A stretch of 64,000 bases of DNA, from NCBI RefSeq assembly GCF_001949145.1, contig NW_019091356.1, positions 591,691-655,690 of the forward strand. The letters are read 5' to 3'. Below the pieces are notes generated by a model that worked only from the letters and a program-made list of their open reading frames with translations, did not search any database and was not told the DNA's origin. Position numbers and translations under genes: made by a program. Of the stretch, positions 1 to 12,200 are shown piece by piece (within the stretch, counting starts at the first letter, position 1; each line of letters opens with the position of its first letter). This stretch comes from Acanthaster planci. Lineage: Eukaryota > Echinodermata > Asteroidea > Valvatida > Acanthasteridae.

Positions 1-44
1 TACGTATGGACATGCAAGTTGCTACGTATGGACATGCAAGTTGC
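1..44 (+). repeat. 22-bp tandem duplication at the window edge
   Basis: The unit TACGTATGGACATGCAAGTTGC occurs twice in direct tandem at 1-22 and 23-44. It lies beyond the TTC21B poly(A) signal and may continue outside the window. Confidence 0.8.
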
Positions 45-179
45 GCCGAAACAAAATTTGTGCAACTTTATGCAAAGCCATGTACATGTTGTGCCATGCA
101 GGTACAAATACAGAAACAAATTAACTTGGATACCCAAACTGTCTAAAAACAAAGTCCAGCAATGCAGAGCAGAGAAGGG

Positions 180-185
180 TTTATT
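180..185 (-). terminator. Poly(A) signal AATAAA of TTC21B
   Basis: A canonical AATAAA on the minus strand lies 93 bases past the stop codon (278-280), giving a short 3' UTR of roughly 110-120 nt if cleavage occurs 15-25 bases on. It is the first such hexamer after the stop. Confidence 0.65.
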
Positions 186-277
186 TGATGAAGATCCAGT
201 TTTTAAACTACAAGACATATGACATACTAACAGATTTGGTACCTCCGTAAGGCTTGCACGACTATTGTGAAGCAATT

Positions 278-3200
278 TCATACCCGTATGCTGGCCCTTG
301 CTTTGTCCAGGATGTCTTTACGCATCTTGGGATAGTTAGGATGATTCGCTAGGACCTTGTGGCAGATATCGATGGCATCAACATAGCGTTTTGCCTTCAG
401 GTAGTTAAATGCCAACTTGTAACCTGTAACAAGGTGAAGAAGGCAGTAAGGATTGTGGTGGTATCAATCAAGTATGTGATTTACTTCTATTAAACATCCC
501 ACTGCACATTTCAAGCATCACTTTCACCAATGTCATGATTTTGTTACCGACAAAATTCTGCACAAAATGACCAATGTTTCCTGCTGACAGTGCTACTGTT
601 AGGTACTGGTCAATCTGTGTGATTGCTTGATCTCTGCACAATCAGTTGATCTTGCTGTATGATTTATCGATAGTTTCACCTTCAGATGATGGCCTTTTGC
701 ACAGGTAATGTACAGTTGTGGAAGACTGTTTCAAATAGGGAAGTAAAGTCAGAGATTTCATACAGGATCAACTGATGGTGCAAGGCAATTGTGCTGATCA
801 ACTGATCATGCCTAACACAGAGCCTCAATTCTACGTAATATGCAAGGAGTACACGTTTTTGGCAAATTGGACCCAGACAGTAGAGCAGACAGTCAGATCC
901 CTTTTCATGTGGTTACTTACCAATGTTTGGATTGTTCTGGTTACCATACTTCCAAGCTTTCTCATAGTTTCCAGCTGCATCATGATAAGATTGCTCCTTC
1001 TCCATGATGAAGCCAAGATACTCATAGGCCTTGCAACATGACTACAATATGACAACAACAAAAAATCAAAATTGTAGCGGCAATAACACATTACGGCCCA
1101 ATTTCACTACACTGCTATCCGTTAAGCAAATGTCTGCTAAACATAGCACAAAAATTTGCTTAACCACTTGCTGCAGGGGGACCCATTTTTGAACACAAAG
1201 GCTTTATAGACAAAGTCAGGGAGCCCGAACCCAGGACAAAAGAGCTGGGCCTTCTAACAAAAGACCGTGCTCAGCACAAAAGACTGAGCTGCTGGGCATT
1301 ACTGACATTTTTTTTCACTCTCAATAGTAAAGATAATCCGGCCTTGTTTTGAAACAGTATATCACGGTTTGAGGTATTTAGTGCGAGCCACACAGCACTG
1401 CTGCACGCTAATCTAGCCCCTATTGAAAAGAGGTCAGCAGCGCACTGTGCCAGGTTCGTGAACAAAAGAAAGTTTTATAACACTACACAATCTGGGCTCT
1501 TTTTACAAGGCTGCAGGCCTGGCTCAAATACTCGGGCATCAATAGATTTTGTCTGTCAGACTAAAGTGGCCACCAGACAGTAATTCGTGTGGGTGTAAAT
1601 GTGCATTAATTGAAATGATGAATTTTTGATGATTTTCGAAAACTGAACATCTTGAAATTCGCCCGTATGTGTGCACTGTATTTTTCAAACCACCCAGCAG
1701 CATGTGGTTAATGCTTTGCTTAGCACAAAAATTGCACAGGCATTGTTACATTACTAAGTGAGCAAATGTTTCCTCCAAGGTAAGTGTACTTTTTGTCGTG
1801 CTTACTGCTTACAATCTCCACTGTCAGCAGTAAGCATGCCTATGTTAGCGTAAATTTGTGTGCTTAGCACCTTGAAATTGGGCTCTGTTCAGAAGTACAA
1901 TGGTTTTTTGACTGACACACCAATAACTGGGTTCCCAAGCTTTCAATTATGCCACCAGAAATGTTAGGCTGCTGCCCAGGGCTTTACAAATTGCCGTAAC
2001 AAAACTGAACTTCCCTGATGAACCGTATGCAGGGAAAGAAAAAAAACATACTTTTAATACAAGATAAATGTGACATTTTCTGTCAAAACCAGATACTTAC
2101 ATGTATGGTCAGTTTGAAATGCAAAAAAAACCCCCAAAACATTTTTTTACGTGTCTAATCAAAACCTTGCAATGGGCTTACGATGGCCTATTTCAAAAAT
2201 AAAAACCATCTGTGCAGGGAAGATCCATATTTTAACCACATAGGAAAGTTTTTCAACTACACGTACCTGGCCAGCACAGTTTGGCTTTGATATAATACAT
2301 CATGAATTGCTGGTATTTGGACTATTTGGAAATAGTTTTACCTGGTTATGTTGGAGACATTTCCGGAGTAGTTCAGTGGCCATATCATACTTGCCAGAGT
2401 TGATGTAAATATCAGCAAGCAATAGCCAGCTCTTCTCAAACTCTTCTGCATCCTGAGTCGTAAAAACCAAAGTTAATACAAATGAAAATAACAAAAACCT
2501 GTCTTGGATCTGATAGAATTGAACTGACTTAATGTGAGCTAGCTACATGAATGACACCGGGTCCACACAATAGACCGTATTTACGGGAGACCCAATTTCA
2601 ATCGTATTCCTGAACATATTGTATACATTGGAAACTCTTAATGGGATGGTAGCAGGTGATTTGGGGGGGGGTCGGAATGAAATCGTAAAATAGAGTCTGG
2701 TTCTTTAAATTTAACATCTTCAAATGAATACACTACTTTGAAATTTGGTCAGATTGTGACTTCCAAACTTGACCCTCAGACGTCAGTTTCATGAATTTAG
2801 TCAGTCAAGATGAGACTCCAGTTCAATACAGATTATTTTTAAAGGAAAAATGTATGTCTAATGTGAAACCAAATGTTGGTGGATTTTTACTTTATTCAAA
2901 TAGTAACAATAACAGTGTTGTGGTCAGGTACTTTTCGAGCAAGGAGTGGGAGGATTTCAAGGGTAGTCTACAGCTTATTTCTCACCACAGGATTCCAGTT
3001 CATCTTAGCAATTCGCTTGAGTTGATTACGAGCCCTTGGTGTCTGCTTTAATATCATGTAAGCTGTGGCCACTCCAAACAGAGCCGGTACATTCTCTTTC
3101 TACAGGATAATAATGATTGAAAAGTCAGAAATATTTCACATTATCATTGTCATACGGACATTTCACAAGTTGAATCTTTTCTCCATTTATTTGAAAACAT

Positions 3201-6200
3201 ATTTAAGCACTTGCCGCCGGGGTTGCCGGTACCAGACACATATGCTTTATATGCGTGGCTGGTGTTTCGGAAATTAGAGAAAGGGAACTGGGCCTTGTAA
3301 CAAAAGACCGTACTTGGAACAAAAGACCAGGCTGCTGTGCATTATCAACATTTTCTCACTCTCAAAAGTGGAGATAATCCAGCCTTGTTTTGAAACAGTA
3401 TACCAAAGTTTGGGGCATTGAGAGCGAGCGTATTACCACTGGGGACAAAAGCTCTCCACCACTGCAGCGATGAGCCACACAGTACCGCTGCACGCTAATC
3501 TGGCCCCTATTGAAAAGAGGTCAGCAGCGCACAGTGCCAGTTTCATGAACAAAAGAAAATTACATAACACCGCACAATCTGGTCTCTTTTTACAAGGCGG
3601 CAGGCCCAGCTGAAATACTCCAGTGTCAATAGATGTTGTCTGTCAGATTAGAGAGAAACCAGATAGTCCTTCGTGTGGGTGTAAGTGTCCAGTAAATGAA
3701 GATATGAATTTTGAAAGAATTTTGAAAACAGAAAAAAATGAAAATTATCCCGTCCCAGCATCATCAACATTCATAAATGCCCCCAGCCCGAAGTGGTTAA
3801 GTTACTAGTTAGAAGGACAAAACTTTCTAAAGTGTCAAGCCCTACCTCACTAGTTGCCAACTCCATAAATGATGACAAAGCTTTCTCTATGTTTGGTTTG
3901 GACTTGGAAGCCATAAGGACATAGTTCTCCATGATCTTGGAGTCATCAGATCCTGGTTGAGGCTTCAATTCCTACAAAGACAGAAAACAGGTGAGTTTCT
4001 ACACATCACAATGGAAACCTCAAATGGTGGCTTCTAAGGAGCACGTTATGATTCACATTATTAGGTCTTCATGTTACATTAACTATCTGAGACACAACAC
4101 GGCTTTGATGATGTTGCACCCTCCACATAAAAACCAGTAGATTTGGGTTTGTAATGACACTCTTTTAACAACTCAAAGACAGTAACCAATTTAAGTGAGA
4201 ATGGACAAATATACATCGAAATTAAAAACAAAAATTACGGGGCAGTGTGAAATAGACAGTGAACCTATCTTTGGACAAGTGAAGAGGAACATAAGTTGAC
4301 CGCGACTGTAAATCATGGTATATTCCATTTAGAAGTGACACTATTAGTAGAAAAAACACAAGGTTATTTCTTTACCTTGATGAGTTTTTCGGCCGTTCTG
4401 ACAGCCATCTGCTCTGAATCTGCTTTCTCTGAAGCACTCCTACAAAAAATAAACGACCAACGTCAGAAACAATGCCAGTGTGTCAAGCATCTTTCATCTT
4501 GCAAGGTTTAGCATATATTTCATCATTTTAGACAACATTTATAGACAAGACACAGAGTATAAGGAGTTCAAGATCTACTTACATAGCATCAGTGTTGACA
4601 TTTTCAAATGTCTCCCCTCCTAGAGTCTCGTTGTCAGGGTTAATGCAGATGTCTATCATGTTACGAACAGCCAAACGACCCCAATCACTGTCCTTGCGTG
4701 CCATGTTGAAATGCTTCACAGCTACGTTAGGATTGCCAATATACCTATATAAATCACAAGAAATGGAGATCAAAAGGGAACATCAAAATAAAGTAAAAGT
4801 GTTCAGATGGTAAATACATAGATACATGTACTCGGAACACTTGCAAAACATTTCACTTCAAGTTGGCAAAAGATGATTTTGTGTTCCTGAGCAAGACAGT
4901 TCACAATCGCTTTCCTTCCCATCCACTGGAGATGTGTTAGCTACTGACCATTCATACAGGCCTTTGCAGTAGTTGAAGCCAGGGTCCATGGAGGCTCTAG
5001 ACGAAGCCTTCTCAGCTTGCTCCAAGAATTGAGCTACATCCTCCAACTTGCCTGCACGACGGAGTAGATCAACCAGTCGAGACAAGGCCTCATAATGGTC
5101 TGAAATTACCCAACAAGCCACCATCAGTCACCTTATGGTGAATCTTTTCGTCTACATAAACACCACCATGTTCACTTGGCTTGAGCTCATCTATGTAAAA
5201 AACCTTGTAGTCTAGGAACACAATCTAATGACAAGGCAGACTGTGCATACCCATGGATTGGCTACCATGGCCCCTTCTAGCAATAATTGAGTATAAACAC
5301 AGATTTTAGAACACAAATCCTGATGAGAGTACTTTAATACCTGGTGATCTTTGAAGTAACTGCTGGAAATGAAATGTTGCTTGTTCATACTCTCCCTTCC
5401 TGAACATTAAATCAGCCATCATCTGTCAATGAATACAAGAATTGCATTTCTTAAATTGGAAAAGTTTTCTGAAGATTCTTGGAGGGACACAGTAAAGGCG
5501 ACTGGGTACGTCGGAATAAGCATACACCTTAGCAACATCGATAGGCAATACACCTAGGCAATATACCTTGGCAATTAAACTGTCATGGCTGTTGGCTCAA
5601 AACAGCTCCAATGATCATAAGAATATAAATCATTACTGCAAAGATCAATGCTGCATCACAGGAAACTCAACCCCTTCCCCCCAAAACCAACTTTTGGTTT
5701 ACTTTTTAATCCACGACTGATCATCATCCACACTTTAATTAAGATGACAAAAACACCATCACTTTAACTCTATCTTGTTTTCAGATTCATGTGGATCTTA
5801 AATCTACTCTTAACACTAAAATTTCAAATTCAAATTTAAAAACAACATTTATTTCCATACTTTCATTAAAATACGAATCAAGAATACACGTAATATGAAT
5901 ACGAGCCATAAATACAATGTAATATAATAAGAGAACATAGACAAAACCTGAAAAGATAGAAAGAATTTAAATGATTATCTGAGAGTCATACCACAGTGGC
6001 ATTATCATTCTCTTTATCTCCTTGGAGTAACTGGACTAGTTGATGTTGGCAGGCATCTAACTCATCCGTTGCCAGGTAGAGTCGAGCCAACTCCAGCATG
6101 GCTTTACCATCACTCTCTGTATACACCAAGGCTTCCTTGTATAGCTTGATAGCTCGGTCGTAGTCTCGTTGGGAAGCATGGTGTTCAGCCATCTGGAAGC

Positions 6201-9200
6201 AGATGCTGCAGCAAGAAGATAGATTCACCTGAAGCTCATGGTTTGACTCTTCAACCTTTCCTCTCAGCCCTAAGCCCCTCCCCAATGTTCCCCAATGTTT
6301 ACCACTCAGAACTGAAGAGAGTTCCAACTGTCATACTTCTATCTATTACTGTAAATGTACAGCTTACAACACCTCTAGAACAAACTAGCCACCCCTCAAT
6401 GAAAGTAGACGGTGTGGTAAACTATGTCTGACCTTCCTGTTCATCAATGGATAGTTCCTAAACTGACCTTGTAGCAAGAGCTTTCTGAGAGGTGACAGCA
6501 TCTGGCTGTTCTACTTGTACACGTTTCAGTATTCTGCAAAGAGATTTTACAATGTCGCATTAAATCAAAAAGAAATTCATACGAATCCTTTTTTTCTGTC
6601 CAAGAGTCTACAAAATAGAACATACACTGAAAACAGTTTTTTTTTTTTTTTTCAAAGCCGGTTTATACTTCAGGCAAATGTGAAGCCAAAGCGAATATGA
6701 CATCACAGAAGATTTGCAGCAAATGTTTGCTAAATTGAAATGTGTTCCACTTTTACGTCATGAATTTGCATTTGTGTTTGCTTTCGTACCGAGTATGAAC
6801 AGGTCAGTTTTTACCTGGCTTGCGTATCTCTGGCCTTGGTCAGAGCCAACATGGAGTCTTCCATCTTGTTGGCATGGCGATGAACTTTGGCCAGCATCAC
6901 TAATAACTTACAATCATCCATCATTGTGGACACATCGTTAGCTGAAAAGAGACAAGAAACAACAACTACCTGAAAAAAAATCTTTGGAGATGTCATTCAA
7001 TAAATCTCCAAGGGTCCTGGAAATTATTGGTTTACAAGACCATTTCATGTAATGAAAGTTCCAGTAATATTATGGTCCTATTACGGCACTTCAAAAATCT
7101 GAGATTTCTTGATTAACTAATTGGCACACTCACCAGATTCGTGATCTAAAGCTGTTCTTAGAACCTTCTCTGCTTTGTCAAAGTGTCGTAGCTTCAGCAA
7201 CAAGTTGGCCAGATCATGACGAAGAAAACCCTGCCCTCCTGTCTTCAAAGCTGCCTCGTAATAATTGATTGCCTAAATGATAACAGGTTCATTATATCCA
7301 AGGACGGTTCATTATATCCAAGGATGGTTCATTATGTCCAAGGATGGTTCATTATGTCCAAGGATGGTTCATTATAGTCCTATTGGATGCACTCTGTCAC
7401 TTTAGACCAAATCCACTGATTTTTATAACTATATTTTCCATTTAAGCCGAAAGAAAATAAATTCCCATGACCTACAAAAATAACCCATGAAGACAAGGCT
7501 CCAATCAATCAGTACATCTCTTACCTTTGTATACTGGTGGGTCTTGATCAGTGCTGATCCAATCTTACTAGCGAGGGCGCTATCACGTGGGTTCTTCTTC
7601 AGTGCAGCTTCGTAGATCTCAATAGCCTTTTCTGGCTCTTGAATATTCATGTAAGCATCACCAAGGAGAAGGGAGGTCTCAGGACTACTCTGCTTCTCAA
7701 CCAGTTCCCTGTCAAAGGTTACAGGTCAAAGGTTACCTTTAGAGAATTCTGACCACAGCTATCATTTGTATGTTTGAATGTAAGGCAATAGATTAGGAAT
7801 TTTAAACAAATAACTGTTGTATCCAGTGTTTTCTATGCTTTTCAGGTAATATAATGACAGAAAAGCAAGTTAACAAGCAATAAAATCCTGTCAGCAGAGC
7901 TTTGACAAGTCCAGAGTTAGTGTAAGTATTGTAAATGTTGACAATAAACAGCTACTTAACACCCTTTACCTGCGTTATGGATTGAGTTACCTACCTGTAA
8001 CAGCCTGCATACAGCCGTTTGTCTTTGCGATGATTCAGATAGATGTCTGCCATCTTGACTCGAGCTTGAACAAAGTAACTGCAGAAAGAAGAGTTATCAA
8101 CGGCAAGTATGGGGTGTGGTTAGGTGTCAGATTCATGTTTTCTCAGATCTTAGAATGCAGTCCTTACGAATCTAGGTTAGATACTTTGTGATTCGATCTG
8201 TTGATGAAAAGTCACTTCACTTTAAATGTTCATGTTCTGAGATTTAAATGTCAAATGCAAGGCTGTCAGCTACAATTTGTGTCATGAAAAAGGAACGTCA
8301 AGTCAGACTGACATCAACAACAGGAAGCCATATTGGATACTATTAAACCTGATCCCTTACCTTTGGGTAGGACCAACATTCCTGAGCATAGACAGAGCAA
8401 GTTCTGTATCCCCCCTGGCCAAAGCCAGGTCAGCATTGGCGATAGTCACCCGTACTTCCTCTGGTGTACCACTGAACTCATTGATGGCATCTTGCATCAC
8501 CTTAGCTGCCTCATGCTACAAAAGGAAGGAGAGATTGCATCATCATTTTGTAAGGTTGGAAGTGCAGAACCCAGGAATCTAACAATATCACAGATATTTC
8601 CTTCTAACATCTGTCACACCTCGAGTAGCGTTACACTGTACAATGTTTTAGATTCACTGGATGAAGTAACAAACAACAAAAAAGTACCACTGTGTTTGAA
8701 ATGTGTACAAAGGAGCAATTGCTATAAATATGTTGCTTAGGGACACAAACAAGACTTGACATCATTACCTGTGCATCGGTCAGTCTATATGCCTCAGCTA
8801 GCTCCAAGTATACCGACACCCTGTCTGTGGTCGAGATGGGGAGGGCCTTACTGCCCCTTTTGGAGGCGGAGGCCGCCCTCTGTTTGACTCCTGGTAGCTG
8901 CATGGCGCTCTGCAGTGTCTTGATGCACTCGTCCAGTTGGTTCATCTTACGTTGGGCCTTAGCTTTGATCATATGATACAGCGGCATTTCTCGCACCTAA
9001 ACACAATGAGTACATTGTTGCATGATAGAGATTTAAGCAGCAGAAATCTTCAACCGACTTATTAATCCTTTTCAATTCCACATTAACCACACTAATTCAG
9101 TTTATCATTCTCACAGGTATTTGCATAAAACCTAACTGAACATGTTACCTTACTGGCATGGACAATGAAACATTATTCACTACCCACAGGTATGTGAAAA

Positions 9201-12200
9201 AAATCCTATACAAATAAGAGAAGTGTTTCTACCTTAAGCTACAGATCTTGCTTTATGAAGTCAAGCAGTCACAGGAGTGAAAGTGAAAGGGATTACCTCA
9301 AAGTTGTAGCTCAATCCCATCTCAAGCGATTGCGAGGACTGCTTGTAATTGCCAGCATGTAGGTGAATCTATAAGGATCAATAGGCAGTGGATTATTCCA
9401 GGAGAAAGAAATTGAGAACTCAATGAAAACTTTGTAAAAGTAGCCAAGTGACCTTTCAGATGCTACAACATGCCTAACTATTGAGACTAACTATTTTTCT
9501 CGGCGGTTATGTGAAAGTGATGATTACAATATAGTCAATAATTCAGTCTGTTACAAAGCAATCCTTTATATGGACATCACAATGCAAAATGCATTCTCTG
9601 TCACCTGACCCTGGTAAGCTTCGCTGCAAAGCAAATCAGACATCTGCACTAACATGCAGGAGGTCAAAGGTTCAAACCCTACCCAAGTCTCCTTTCATCT
9701 GGCTCTAGTAAGCTTCATAGTAAAGTGATTCAGACATCAATACTAGCAAATACGTGGTATGGGTTCAAATCCTACCCAAGCCTTCTGTCATCTAACTCTG
9801 GTTAGCTTTATAGTAAAGTGCTTTAGACATCTGTACTAGCAAGCAGAGGTCATGGGTTCAAACCCAACCAAGGCATCCCATCCTCTAATATTTCAGTAAC
9901 TAGGACCACACTAAGACATCCTTATACCTGTGCCATGAGGAGGTGAGCATCAGCAAACTGGAGATTACGATCAAGACAATGCTGAAGACTGCTCTGAGCC
10001 ATGTCAATCTGACCAGACAGGAATCGAATGCGACTCAAGATATGCAAGGCTTCCAGTAAGCCAGGCATAGCCTTAGTGATGGGTTCTAGAATGGAAGCAC
10101 ATCGGCTGAGGATGGGGCTTACTGGCTGGCCAGGTGCCTGGGGCTGTAACAAAGAGAAAACAATAGAAAAAAAACACCATGGATGGATGTTTCAAGGCCT
10201 TCAACTTTTCAAATTCAGATGATTAATGACTTGTTTGGCAAATCTTTGAGTTTGTTTACCTCAGTGGGAGCAAAGGCTAGATACTCCTTGACCAACTCCA
10301 GCACAAAGTCTGGATTCATCTGGGTATAGTAGTCCATCCCGAGGGGAATTCCCTTCAGAGCTGTAAAGTGGGTAGTGCTAGCCTCATTGAGTAGAGCCAC
10401 TACCTCCTCTATAGGCTTGGCTCGTTTGTGGGCAAGTATAGCACGAAGGAATAGGATGTCCTGTAGGAGACACCAGTAAAGCAAAATATCATACACTACC
10501 AGTATGACAGGAACAAAATACTTCATGAGTTTCTGAGGCCATCCCTTGACTAACCATCATCAAATGGCAGGGTGCCAGTGTTTCTTACCGCTGATTTGCC
10601 GATGGATTCCTGGATCTCGCTAAGAAATTCCAACTGTTGTTCAGCATCATCGAGATGATCCTCTAATAGCTGGCACTTGATGATACCTGGAGGAAATCAA
10701 TAAGGAGAAGATATACAGACTGGTCTTACATGCTTTCAATACAGGGCAAGCTCGGGCATGAACTATAGTTCGACCATTAGTCAGATGCTTTTTAACAATT
10801 CACATTCAATTAAGTTACAGTCCAACGACCCTAGTTGGCCTATTTTTAAAAATCTCATCAATACGCACATTACACCGTTGGCTGCAAATTTTACAGCGTA
10901 CATGGTCATTGAAATCTCGTAGAATTATTTTTATGTGAATGGTTCCCTCTGTAATGTTAAATGAAATTGGCTAGTGATAACCAGCCTTTGGCCTAGAGCA
11001 ATCACTTACTCAACCTGTGATTTATGTTCTCACCTGTAAGTGCAGCCACACTGGTTTCATCTAACTTCATGGCGTTACGGTAGAACTTCATAGCTTCCTT
11101 GGGTTTATTCTTAAGCAGCAGCTGGTAACCCAATTCTGTCTTATATTCTGCATTGTTAGGCTCCAGTGCTACGGCACGCTCAACCATTGTAGATGCTTGC
11201 TGTAGGACTTGAGCGTTACGACCACACTGAGAAAAAAGAATCAAGTAAGTTATAGTGATCAATTAAGGGGGTACGCGTACTTTGGAAATACCAGGTATTT
11301 TTTCTATTATCAAGTGTGTGATAAAACTGACGATGCCACACAATGATGTGCTTTGGGAGGAGAGGCAATTTCAGGCATTTCTCATCCATATAAAGGACAT
11401 TTTGACAAATTTAGAATTTGATTAAATTTAGAAAAGAAAACAGGAGTATCTTTAACTAGGACGTTGGGAGCTAGACCTTCTTTTTATGAGCTAGGGGTCA
11501 AGTTTAAGCCCCTTAACCCCCTAGATGAGGTTAAGGAACTGGGAAGTGTAAATACAAGGAAGTTGATGGAGACAGCTAAACTCACCACTCTACTGTAGAC
11601 TAATGACAGGTGCCAATAGATGTAGCCATTCTTGGGTTCAAATCGATCCAGCAATTGGATCAACTCACCCAGGCGAAGCACAGCCTAAAATCATCAATAA
11701 TCAATCATGTCATACTTTGCAAATGAGGGTCATGAGTTTGCTTCAAGTTGCTCATTTATATTTGGGATTTTTTTAAAAACATTACCGGATACTTTTTAAG
11801 TGACTGAGACAATGTCAATTTATTTGTCAAAGCTCTTAAGGATGCTGGTCTTTGTAGTTGAAGCTGATTTGTCAAGGTACAAATTGGTTTCCAGTGGAAT
11901 GAACTGTATGTCAACTCCACTGGAAGGCTTTGTTCTCAGGTTTATTTTTTTTCTGGGATTACCTCTTCGTAGTTTCCGTCCCTGCATAATAGATGTAGGA
12001 TCTCCACTCTGATGGCTTCAAAGCAGTTAGACTGCTGACTCAATGCCCTGCAAGAATCAAGAGAGCAGGTGGGTCAATGACAGGTGAGCCAGTTTCTTGA
12101 ACCTACTTGGCAGAGTATTGATAACCTGTTTCTGACAAACTCCAATGTTCCTTTACTTGAATATTTTACCGCAGCACGTTTTGCTCCTTGGAATGGAACA

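Larger units (their letters stand above)
278..7272 (-). other. TTC21B: TTC21B exons 19-31: C-terminal TPR region (residues 779-1318)
   Basis: Thirteen exons give [132 protein letters not shown], and finally [19 protein letters not shown] with [19 protein letters not shown]. This C-terminal part is the best conserved. The donor of exon 24 at 4,949/4,948 is GTCAGT; the next exon starts with one base that completes the Trp codon of LYEW-YIGNPN. Confidence 0.94.

Noticed and set aside
8333-8740. 135-codon plus-strand open frame
   Set aside because: Antisense shadow of TTC21B exon 16 and neighbouring intron.
9762-9875. A functional tRNA gene in TTC21B intron 13
   Set aside because: Only the B-box core and a loose A box are present; the T stem and acceptor do not pair as required, so it is recorded as a tRNA-like repeat only.
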